Source: Cystobasidium ongulense
Taxonomy: Eukaryota > Basidiomycota > Cystobasidiomycetes > Cystobasidiales > Cystobasidiaceae
NCBI GenBank assembly: GCA_022835595.1
Contig: BQUP01000010.1
Coordinates: forward strand, 326,236-390,235
Direction: 5' to 3'
Length of the DNA: 64,000 nt
Shown here: positions 10,831 through 24,700 of the stretch, in pieces
Position numbering within the stretch: position 1 is the stretch's first letter
Layout of the letters: every line of letters starts with the position of its first letter
Program-made: the position numbers and the translations under genes
Notes under the pieces: model-generated
Told to the model about the DNA's origin: nothing
The model's input: the letters and a program-made list of their open reading frames with translations, nothing else
Databases searched by the model: none

Positions 10831-13800
10831 ATGGCCGGCGCGTCCAGACTGCACGGCCAAAGGCGGTCCCAGCCCTCGAGCTCTGCGGCGTCGCCAATCT
10901 GGACGACGCTGCTGCTTCTGCTTCTGGGTGTTCTTCTGCTGTCTGGAGTATCTACACCCGCTTTTGCACAAGCTGTCCGACCATCCACCTTCATCACCAG
11001 CACTCGTCCATCACCCACGACAGCGCCAACAGCTGCTCGCCGGCCTGATCACACACCCGGTAGTGGCGGTCCATCTGGTCCAGCAAATCCACAAAACACA
11101 GCGCAACGAGCAGGAGGTGTGCAACAAGCTTCCACAGCATCTACAGTCGTCGTTGCCCACTCTGAAAAGCAGTCAGATTCAGCTGCTGCCGCTGTTCAGA
11201 CGGACGCTCCTCTGGTCTCGTCGAACAGCTCGTCCGCTATGGCTCCAAGTAAGTCGACGATCAGTTTGGGCTGGACAAAGCTGACCGTTGTGATTGACAC
11301 CTGGTCCAACAGTCACTACCGAAGCAACCGTCACTGGCTCCGCGGCTTTAGACACAAAACTAGATGCTGCGTTTGGTATACTTGGAGCTAGTCTTGTTCT
11401 CTCTGGCTTGGTCCTCGCCACAGCAGGAGCAGCATATAAAAGGTGAGTACCTCTCTTGAATTACATTGCGCCTGCCATACTCCTGTGTACTGACTATATG
11501 CCACCTCTCGTCCTGGATCCGGGTATTCTACAGGCTCACTTGCTTCATCGTGACAAGCTATGCAATGGCAATAGTGACTATGGCTCTTATACTTCATTTT
11601 GGTATCGAAAAACAGATAGACCCACCTCGCTCTGGTATTCGCGTCGCTTTTGTCGTCGCCTCTCTTGCTGGTGGGATGGTATTCGGTCTGGTAGCAGCTA
11701 TCTTCCACCGTGGTGCAAAGATCATTATTGCGCCTGTGGCCGGCTTCTGTAGGTCTATCTATACGATATGGGGGACATCTGTTCATAAACTGACATGCTA
11801 CCCTTGCGGACAGTACTCGGATTGGTCCTACAGTCAGTGCGCAACGATGGTCTCGTCCGCCCTATCGGTCCTCGATATCTGCTATTCCTTGGCATAGCGG
11901 GCCTCGCCTTCATACTTGGCCTCATTCCTCGATACTTCGATGCTGTATTGCTCGTTAGCACTGCTTTCTTGGGTGCGTTGGCTTTCTCTTTAGGTATTGT
12001 GAGTGACAGATCTTTCGATGACTCGAATGCATATCTTGACATTCCACCCCACGTCGACAGGACTGCTTCACTACTGCTGGCCTGAAGGAGTTTTTCATTA
12101 TGAATCTCGGCTTTACCGGTATATTCCCACAACTCGAAGGGCATTTCTCCATTTCATCCATTATGCAAATCGAACTAGGTCTTATAGCATTGGTTTTCTG
12201 CATCAGTATAGCTATTCAAATCCGATTCTTTAATCCTTTCGAAAAACGTCTTGCAAGATTATTTGCTAAAACTGAAGAATCTGAAAAAAGAAGACGCGAA
12301 GAAGAAGAAGCTGCTAGTAGGATTAATAATGTTATGAACGGTGATGTAGAGAAATTTGAACATCGTTATTCTCGGCGATTTCCTTTTGCTATTCCATCTG
12401 CTTTACCTACGTTACCTAGTCAGGCACACTTTGATAGCAAGACATCATCACCCTCTCTTGGTTCTCAAACTACATCTTTCAATACACCTAAATCGGAATC
12501 TACACCCTTCCTGCCTGAATTGACTTATGTCACTACTGGAGCGAAGAAAGCTGCCTCTGGTAGAAACGACGACAACACACCAGCTATGAAGACTTCGGAG
12601 AGCAACAAGAGCTTCTTCTCTCAGATGAAGAGCTTCATGCAAACGACAGGTGATACTCCCCCCGTTCCAAGCTTGAAGACGATTGATACAGAAGAGTCGA
12701 AAGACGTGCTCGCTAAAGAGATTGCAGAACGTGAAGAGGCTCTCGAGAAAATCAAGACTATTCGACAGAGTATCGATAATATTCGTACTCACTTGCGAAC
12801 TCATAGTGAAGAAGAATCAAGTTTGTCTTCAGCACCTAAAGTAACCTCAAATAGCGGTCCTTCCCGTTCGGTTTCACCTCCTGTTGACGCCGCCAAACCG
12901 CAGAATCACCGACACAGTGTATCTTTCGGGAGTATTGTAGGAGCTGTACCTGCGACGCCTAGAAGAGCATCTGCTAGCTTTACGGCTCCTCGACCTCTTA
13001 GTCAAGACTCTGTGATTACAACACAGCAGCATGTTCGACCTTCTGCTCCTCCTCCTCAAGGACATGCTCGTAGTGCCAGTCAACAAACCTTTACCAGTGT
13101 TCAACGTCCTACTTCAACATACTCTAATTGGGTCATAGGGCAAGAAGACTCGGACAGTGCAGCTATGCAGCATCGTCGTCAATCTACATTGACAATCGAT
13201 ACAGGACGGACCTCAATTACGCAAGGCGAAATACGCCACTCTCAACGAGTTGTTTTCGTCGAGCCTAGAACATCGACTGGCCCTCAGAGAGTAGTCACTG
13301 GTATCATGCCTGCGAGAGTTCCGACAGAACAAACTAAAGCAGCCGTCCCACAGAGACAAAGCATAGTCCGCACAATGGATATTCTGGATTTACACGCAAA
13401 ACATCGAAGAAGATTAAGCGAAATCCAAAATAGTATTCCCAGCACTTCAGCCGCTCCTACTTCTGTGACTATGACTACATCAGCAAGCCAGCCTACTCTG
13501 AAAGCGGTCGAACCTGTCAGGAAGAGAAGTAGTACCGAGATGGGTCTATCGACTATACAAAGCGCGAGCCTGCCTACTGATCTCAAGAAATTGAAGCGTA
13601 CAAGCGATATTCCAGGCATGAGTATTGACGAACTAGGTAGAAGACCTTCTTCAACCCAAGTGAAGGATGGCATGAGCCCTTCTCCGACTATGCCCATAGG
13701 AATAAGTGGAACCTCGAAATTACCAACATTATCTAAATTACCTACAAATGTTAATAAACCAATCAAAATGACTCCAACGCTCGAGGCAGCCACCCTTGAA

Positions 13801-13839
13801 GCAGCTAAAGATTCAGAAGCAGCGTGGTTATCTTATTAG
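10831..13839 (+). CDS. TM7S3/TM198-like (DUF4203) multi-pass membrane protein with long disordered tail
   Basis: 908 aa from five exons: 10831-11248, 11313-11442, 11534-11748, 11814-11998, 12061-13839. Residues 1-47 form a signal peptide (long Leu-rich core, then STPAFA|QA). A Ser/Thr/Pro-rich luminal stretch follows. From about residue 155 come seven or so hydrophobic helices, starting with FGILGASLVLSGLVLATAG and including SGIRVAFVVASLAGG, ending at IALVFCISIAIQI. This pattern fits the TM7S3/TM198-like domain shared with animal TMEM198 and TM7SF3. The cytosolic tail of about 540 aa starts with a charged helix rich in E, K and R (FAKTEESEKRRREEEEAA) and is otherwise Ser/Thr/Pro-rich and probably phosphorylated. 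ATG context ACCATGGCC is strong. The molecular role of the fungal family is not established. Confidence 0.88.
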
Positions 13840-14468
13840 GCCAATCCGGCTATCCACATCATCCTTCTTGGATCTCCTCCTGGCTTTCAAGCCATTTACT
13901 TATCATTTTCTTCGAATTTAGTTGGTGTGAGAAGTTATCGTAGGATATGAATTTTTCCGACCTTTTACTTCTCGCCCTCTGTTCCAGTTCTCATTTTGAG
14001 AGCTCATTTTTCCTTTCTCTTCTTTTTCCCATGAGAACAAAATTGGTACTTTGTTTACCTTTTTCCTTGGTTATAGACTATTGTTGAGCGCACTCCCATA
14101 TCCCTTCGACTAGACCTTTGTAGATGATCTCCTTATTCGTTTTCGTGCCCTGTAAAAGTAGTCACACACAGCTCTTCCCATGTCATGATGTCGCAGGCAG
14201 CAATTATATGAGTCTCTTACTCTCAAATCTTGAGTTTTTCAAAGACTTGCAAAGGCCCGTCCGTCATTTCCAGGTGTGCGTACTTGTGAATTTACAGGAA
14301 TGCCTTCCTTCATGCTGAGAATTTCTATCATCTAGTCTAATACAAAGTCGAACATACGCCAAGCGTTCAAATTACAATGCCTCGGTATTATCCATGCCTT
14401 ACATTTCCGCACGTAGCCATTTCCAAATCCGTTTCTGGTATGCACAACGATCATATGATTCATTTGGT
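13840..14468. other. Convergent 3' flanks of the TM7S3/TM198-like and PFK2/FBPase2 genes
   Basis: 629 bp, T-rich on the plus strand just after the stop at 13839 (pyrimidine tracts around 14009-14030), consistent with 3' UTRs of two converging genes. No coding sequence or repeat recognised. Confidence 0.5.
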
Positions 14469-17566
<3,098 letters not shown>

Positions 17567-18580
17567 GGTGGTGGGTGGGTCAATCTTTGTGGTCTGTGTG
17601 GATGGGAAGCAAGCAACCCAGTCAGGCGTAGAGAGATAGCAGTGAGAGAGAGTGGCGGGATGGAGGAGACGGGACTGGGACTGAGGGAGGAATGGAATGA
17701 TGGATACCATCTAACGTGTTACCTGTACTCACTCTCCCGACCTACACGGCTGCTCTACATCTATCCAACATGAACGCTATGATGAGGGCCATCTGGTGGC
17801 AAGCTGCACGCATGAGCGGGTGGAAGCAGGATGGATGGGCATAGAGTAGCATGGAGTAGTGGTAGTATGCTCTATACAGTGTGGTGTGGACTGAATATGC
17901 TGCTTGCATCCATCCACCGTCCAACACTCTGCCACCATGCGGATCTCCATCACAGCGTTCAACATGCATGAGCAGCGCAGCGAGCAACAAGCAGTGCAGA
18001 CGGGCGATGAAGCGTGAGATGCATGCAGAGATTGCGTGCTGCTGCCTGCCTCTACTCTATGCACCACGGTATACACGATAGTGCTCCATTGCCCGGCTCT
18101 CTCTGCTCTCTGCTTGCTCTCTCGCTCTTTCGCTCTTGCTCTCTCTTTCTCCCCATCACTCTGCTAGACACCCATAGACCGCCCTAGACACCACCCATCA
18201 CCGTTGGACTACTCCACTCGCTCAGAGCAGTAGTAGTCCATCCCAACACCCATCCACCACGCTCTACACATTCCTTCGTCTGCTGTCGAGGAACTGCGTC
18301 TCAAAGCCGCCCTAACCAAGTTTTTTACAGCTTGAAAAACCCCCCCATCGCATAGGTTACACCTCTCTACGGACGGCTTAGAAGGCCGTTCGGGGTAGGT
18401 TTACATTCATACACCACATCAACCATATACTGCACTCTTGTGTGGCCTTGTCGCCCTGCTTGCTAGTCCAGCCAGCCAGCCAGCCAGCCAGTACCGGTCA
18501 ATCCTGCATCCCCATCGAGGAACAGCACAGCACATCGCACCGCACCGCACCTACAAAACCCCAATCCTCAGCCAACGCCC
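17567..18580. promoter_or_regulatory. Divergent promoter between PFK2/FBPase2 and ornithine decarboxylase
   Basis: 1014 bp. The half next to ornithine decarboxylase (about 18025-18580) has no ATG on the plus strand, is C/T-rich (CT tracts at 18100-18152), has a run of seven C at 18350-18356 and a (CCAG)6 tract at 18468-18491. This suggests a long AUG-free 5' leader. No protein gene seen. Confidence 0.55.
18468..18491 (+). repeat. (CCAG)6 tetranucleotide tract
   Basis: Six tandem CCAG units, 90 bp upstream of the ornithine decarboxylase ATG and probably in its 5' leader. Confidence 0.85.
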
Positions 18581-20594
18581 ATGACAGCCGTCTACGCTCT
18601 CCCGCACTCGTGCCTCCCGCAAGACAGCACCCAAGCCAGCTGCCTCTCGGCCTCGCCGTCCTCTGTCAATTCAAACTCGAGCCTGAGCATCGCCGTCCGA
18701 TCCTCGCTTAGCAATGGCCATCATCACCACTCTTCAAACTCACACGGAGTATACCACCATCCATCATACGCACATCATCCATCTCCAGCTGGACCTCTAA
18801 GCATCGGTCAGGCTCATCTGTCCCAGTCTCCCTCGTACCCGCCGGTCCTCTCCATCTCCCCGCCCAAACAGCGTGCTCATACCGTATCCTCGTTCTCGTC
18901 CAGCTGGGGAAGCAGCAACAACAACTCTGGAAACGGCAACGGCAACGGCAAGAGCGGGCTATCCAACTTGCTCCAACACCATGCCAGACCTGCTTCTGCT
19001 ATTCCTTTGGCCCAAACCTCGGTAGACGTGCCTGGCGAGGTGCCGGTTCAGGCCCCGGTGCCTGTTCAAGTGCCCGTCTCGGCTCCAGTACAAGTCCAGC
19101 CTCAAGCCATTCTACCGCCTACTCAAGCGACCCCTGCTCTGTTCAAGCCTTCCGCTATCCAGCAAGCATCAGCACCACTACCCTACATCCATTCACTCAG
19201 CGTAATCGACACTTTCGAAACAGTACTCTCCGAAGTCGATATCGATTCATGCGATGCAGCAGGAGAGAATGCCTTCCTAGTCTGTGATCTAGGAAGGGTA
19301 TTCACACAATATCAATTATGGCAAAAAGAACTAGGTTCAAGAATTGAAGCATTCTTTGCAGTTAAATGCAATCCCGATCCTTTAATCATCAAATTAATGG
19401 TTAACTTGGGTATTGGTTTTGATTGTGCTTCACATCAGGAAATCTTTTCTGTCCTCCAAGCTGGTGCAAGTCCAAATAAAATCATATATGCAAATCCTTG
19501 CAAAGCTTCTAGTTTTATTAGACATGCTGCCAAGAAGAATGTAGATATGATGACATTTGATAATTCAGATGAATTGGAGAAAATTGTCAAATTTCACCCA
19601 AAAGCAAAAATGGTTCTAAGAATCTTGACAGATGATTCTGGTTCTCTATGTAAATTGGGACTCAAATTCGGTGCTCCTTTAGGAGAAGTTAGATCTCTCC
19701 TCACAAAAGCTAGAAATCTAAAAGTAGATGTTATTGGAATTTCGTTCCATGTTGGTTCTGGATGTACCAATCCTTTATTATTTGGAGATGCAGTAGAAAG
19801 AGCTAAATGGGCATTTGGAGTTGGAAAGAGCTTGGGTTTCAATTTCACTCTGTTAGATGTTGGAGGTGGGTTTGGAGGTGATAATTTTGTGGAAATCGCT
19901 TCTATTTTAAGAGAAGCTGTTGAATTACATTTCCCTAAAGAAGAAGGTATTAGAGTTATTGCTGAACCTGGAAGATACTTTGTATCTGAAGCTTTTGAAA
20001 TGGCTACTAATATTATCGCAAGACGTGGGAAAGGTAATCATTCTAAAGAAGAAGAAGATGATGAAATGGAGGGCATTGTCGATGATGATGAAGAGGAGTC
20101 TATGACTATGTGTTAGTCTTCTCTCTATCCGTCTTATATTGATCGTGCAAAGCTAATCAATTGATGCCTTCCCTCTTCCGCTCCTCTTAGACTACATCAA
20201 CGACGGTGTATATGGCGCTTTCAACTGTACCATGTTCGACCATCAAGTCGTACACCCCAAAGTTCTCACATCACAAGGGACGTTCGTTTCTTCTCCATCT
20301 ACCTACTTTAACGAATCCTCCCCGGGAAGCGTTGAAATGGAAGCATGTTCAATCTGGGGACCAACATGCGATTCAATAGATTGCGTATCTTCAAAAACAT
20401 ACCTACCTAATTCAAAAATATCAGTTGGAGATTGGTTAAGATGGGAAAATATGGGCGCTTATACAATTTGTGCCGCTTCTCAGTTCAATGGTTTCAAAAC
20501 TAGTAAAATTGTCTATACTATTGATTCTTCTCCTTTGATTGAAGGTAGAATTAGGGAATTATTAGCTGGATCTTTAATTGATGAGGATCGTTGA
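18581..20594 (+). CDS. Ornithine decarboxylase
   Basis: PLP enzyme making putrescine, the first step of polyamine synthesis. 644 aa from two exons, 18581-20111 and 20191-20594; the donor is GTTAGT, which is weaker than the other introns here. Residues 1-210 are a disordered extension rich in Ser, His, Pro, Asn and Gln, with a Val-Pro-Gln repeat-like part; fungal and animal enzymes are usually 430-470 aa. Catalytic features: PLP Lys in FFAVKCNPDP (about 260), GIGFDCAS, IIYANPCK, FHVGSGC, the phosphate loop LLDVGGGFGG, EPGRYFV, and near the C-terminus GPTCDSIDCV with the active-site Cys (about 567). An acidic insertion (EEEDDEMEGIVDDDEEES) sits between EPGRYFV and the YINDGVYGAFN strand. Translation and stability of this enzyme are usually polyamine-controlled through antizyme; the AUG-free leader fits regulated translation (inference). 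Confidence 0.96.
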
Positions 20595-21737
20595 CATCGA
20601 CTACGCCCATCAGCAACCAAATAACTTCCTCCTGAACACACGACGATTTCTCCTACAATCTTGGATGGTCCCGGTGCACTTGAAGGGAAGAAGATAGCTC
20701 TAACCCACCTTCAAACGCCAGCAATACATTACCATTCTACACCTCACAATCAAAACGGAAACACCTAAAGCTGTTCCTCCGGTTTCAAATACGATATATC
20801 TCGTCTCCACGTACACACACACACACCTTCCCTTAATACCAACCTATCCTTTTGATCTCAACTATTTATGTGGCCTTTTTTTCGTTATCTAGCTACCAAC
20901 TACTATTTTACTACTTATCCATCAACAGATTTTCGTACATACTCTTCTTCTTTCTTTGTTTTCATAATCTTCTTTTTATCTTTCTCTTAAAAACGAAGCG
21001 CAGATATTGTGCATATGGAAATGTTAACAGTGTTCCAAATAAAACCAAAATATGTTAAAAAGATGAAAAAAAACCAGCCACATTGACGAAGCTGATAAAA
21101 GTACATTGTCCTATCCTGAGTAATTCTTACAGCAACTTCATACCACTGTGTGTCACACCTATCTGTCAAGGACCGTACCTCCTTCTCTTGCCTTTTGCAG
21201 TATCAATGTCATCCTGTGCATTAGTGTGCACCGCTTATGTGGGCGTGAGACTTCCTCTTTTCCTAATCTACCAAGAGTTGAGCCAATCTTCTCATCTCGG
21301 TTCGTCAGTAAGCCTTTCTTGAGTAGGTAATTTTGCCAAACTCATTTCGGTAGTGTTCATAAACCTCGGGTATGTTTATTGCGGGAACTCGAGATACAAC
21401 GATAAATGTATCCGGAAAAAAATGAATGAGAAGAAATAACGTTAGAGAAAGATATAAAGACCTCTAAAAGGAGACAAGGAAAGAAACAGATCCTTTGCAG
21501 ACAGCTAGGTAGGTAGTGTGTATCGTCATAAAAGTCGCAACAATACAAGACCGTTAAATCTAAAAAGCAGAAACTATAGCTGGGTATAAGAGAACAGACA
21601 CTGAACTTGATGCTTGATAGGGAAGACAGTAAAGGTATATTTGGATGAAAAACATAGATGGTGCGTAGAAATCTGGCAGCCCTGTTAAACTGGAACCTGA
21701 CAGATGGAGTGTATAAAAATAAAGGTTTTGAAGCAGA
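20595..21737. other. Convergent 3' flanks of ornithine decarboxylase and the BEM3-like gene
   Basis: 1143 bp, AT-rich with plus-strand T tracts near 20870-21000. It holds an (AC)7 microsatellite at 20813-20826. Short hydrophobic reading frames (for example 20852-21058) are products of T-rich sequence and show no family resemblance. Confidence 0.5.
20813..20826 (+). repeat. (AC)7 microsatellite
   Basis: Seven AC units in the probable 3' UTR or flank of ornithine decarboxylase. Confidence 0.8.
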
Positions 21738-24700
21738 TTACGAAGGTGCCCTATTTGCGTGTCGAGGGCTGATAGGTGGTGCTACTCCTGGACTCCTAAG
21801 CGGATTATCAGGGTAAAGCATCCTAGGGGAAGGGGTAGCTATTGAAGAGTGCCCAGAAGGGCTTTTCTGAGCTTGATATTCATTTCGATCTCTCGTCGCA
21901 GTTCCAGAAGGACGAGCGGGAGAAGGAGCAGAAATAATATCAATAGTAAGTTGATGTCTATTTTGTTGTTGTTGATGATGTGGACGTTGTCGAATCGTAG
22001 TATCTTCTTCTGAAGGCTTCGAAGCATTACTCTTGAACCCTGCTCCTTGACGTTCATGGTCTATGTATTGAGCATCGGATATGGGTTCTTCAGCATCATA
22101 GTTGTTCTCTTGATCATTGAGTGATTCGAGAAGCCGGTCTGCACCGCTTTGCATGAATAATGTCGAATTTCGGCTTCTGCGTCGTGCTCGTCCACTAGAA
22201 CTATCTGAGCGTGCTCGAGATCGAGCCGTCGGATCAGGCTGAACTGGTTCTGGCTCCGCTTCAGCCTCATCCGTATCATCAATCTCGCGGAAAATTCGGT
22301 CAAATTCGTTGATGAAGAGACTAAACAAGGCTGTGGTGGGAGAAGACGGTCAGCTGGCCTTTCAACGAAGAGCGCGAGATTTATAATGTCATGGACTTAC
22401 TCGCTGGAATAGCCAAAGTGGGAGAGAAGACGATACCCATATTCTTAACTCCCATCTTATTAATATGCTCAGATTTGATGATATTGACCAAATGAGCAGA
22501 CAAAAACCGTAAAGCTGAATAATTTGCGACTGGTAATTGTTGAACAAGCCTAGTAACTTCTTTAATCTTCTTTCGCTGATCTGTCATTTCATTCGCTCGT
22601 ATAAACTCGTGATTGAGCTCAGGCGTGAAGATGTGCACCGGTAATTCCCGGAAGAATTGCTTGAGTAGCCCAGCGACAGCGTGAGGGTCAAAGTATTCGG
22701 AAGTAAGATCTACATCCCCCTCTGTGATAACGAATATTAGCTCTGCACGACCTGCACAAGTTTGAAAAGGCAAGCAAGACTCACCTGCGTTGAAGCGCTC
22801 CTTGAGTGCTTTGATGACAGCCGAACTTCCAGACATGCGATATATACCTTCTTCTTGCTCAGCCTTGACAGAGCTTAGATACTGTACACATCTGAATACC
22901 ACAGCAGGGAGGTCCGAATCGTCTTTCACTCTGGCAATCTCGACTGCTTCTTGGATAGGTACTTCAAAGACGGGCCTAGCAGGTGTAGCAGTCGCGTTGC
23001 GATCTACACGGCGACCGGCGAAATCCCAGAAGGATGACTTCGCTTTGTTTCGCCTGTCCTCCTTGCGTTTGAAGTCTGCTCCGATTGGCATGCCGCCTGA
23101 AGGAGCTGAAATTTTCATCTTCTTGTCCGGGCTTCTAGATCTTGCTGATGAGTCTGTGCTACTCTCCAACTGAGCTGGAGCATTTACGGGGCGAGCGAAG
23201 CGATGGGAGGTAACATTCTGACCCATTGATGATTGACTTTCGGAGTTGGCAATCTGATCAAGATTGGTAGGCATAGATGCAGAGCCAGGTAAGCTCGAGC
23301 CATGAGCGTGAGGTCTAAGGCTACGGTGAACAGATGAGCTATCATCCGTTCCTGACGCAGTTGAAGATTGGCCAGCGGACATTTCACGTCTATGTTTGAC
23401 GTCTTTGGCAGAATCTTGGCTGTTTTGTCTAGCATTAGCCTCCGTATAGTGTGGTGCACCAAACAACTTTTGATTGGTAGAATCCTGCGAGAGCTGGGAT
23501 ATCGGCTGTGCGGATCCTTTCAACACTTCAAGGTCACGCGAACCTTTCTTCTGGTTTTGACGAAGCTTGTCGACAGTTGGTGGTTGAGGCGGGCGGCCCG
23601 TTGAACTTGACGACTGCGTTGAAGGCTTCGTAGACATGCCAATTTGTGACTCCTTTGGAGCGCCCGCGATAGTATCTGGAACATATTCCCCAGTCAAGCA
23701 GCAAACTAGCATATTGACCCAATGATCTCGCTCTTCGTCACTTTCGGCACATAATATATGATCGACGTCTTCGCCAGTCTTGTCTTTCGCTCGTATCAAG
23801 AAAGCATGTCGTATAGCATCATCGCCGGATGATGAAGGTTTGCTGTTTTGTCGGCCAATATTGGAGCCCTTGATGTCGATGTACCCCAGATGCTGTCCAC
23901 CAGGCTGAAATTAATTCTCAGTCAGCTGTTCTGCACATCGACTTTAGTGTATCACCTACAGTATCATAGTATTCCAGCAGTCGCCCTTGTAGGACATAAT
24001 AACGTGTTGTCCATCCTCCGAAGCTGCGTCCCTTCTTTGTCAAGTAGCCAGCCTTGTAGCCAGGGTTACTCACAGGCGCTGCTCGATTTGAGACGATGTT
24101 GTTGGTCAAGAATGTACAGACGTCGGAACGCTCGGAAAGATTCTCTTCGCTACAGAGCCCTTGCAAGTAATTCTGGACCTCCGTCTTCATATGGCATGAA
24201 AGTCAGATATCAATCTGGCAATCGATACGATTCAGAACTCACCTTTCTCTGATCCACTCTCGCTGGCGCATGATCTTTGAAAAGGTTCTTCTCCGGCAGA
24301 TTAGGTACTTTCCGCAGAGCACTTCTACTGTTCTTATGCCTAACGGTCTGGTCCAAGCTTTGCAAATCATTCCACGTCTTTTCAACAATCCAAGCTGACG
24401 GAGCATTGGGAGCTATAAGAGCATGTCGAGGATCTTCCTGTGATATCGACCTGCTGAGTGCCACTTTGACATGGAAAACGACTGCTTCCCGACCTCTATC
24501 AACTGATTTAATAGACGAATTGACTACTTCAGTGCTGATTATTCCTAACAGGCCAGGAACGAGCGGGACGCATTTGGGAGCAGGCGCATTGCGATTAGCT
24601 GTGTTGCCGTAGTTCGGTGCTGCACCAGCTTGAGGTGTACCGTAGTCGTCCCGAGGACGGATGTTCGAAGTTCGGGGAGGCTGCTGAAGTGGGTATGATC

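Noticed and set aside
13284-13793. 169-codon hydrophobic reading frame on the minus strand
   Set aside because: It is the mirror of the TM7S3/TM198-like gene's last exon, shows no family pattern, and the plus-strand frame there is continuous over 1.7 kb.
18368-18394. Imperfect hairpin (ACGGCT...GGCCGT) in the ornithine decarboxylase leader
   Set aside because: Stem is short and has a mismatch; not enough to call a riboswitch or terminator.
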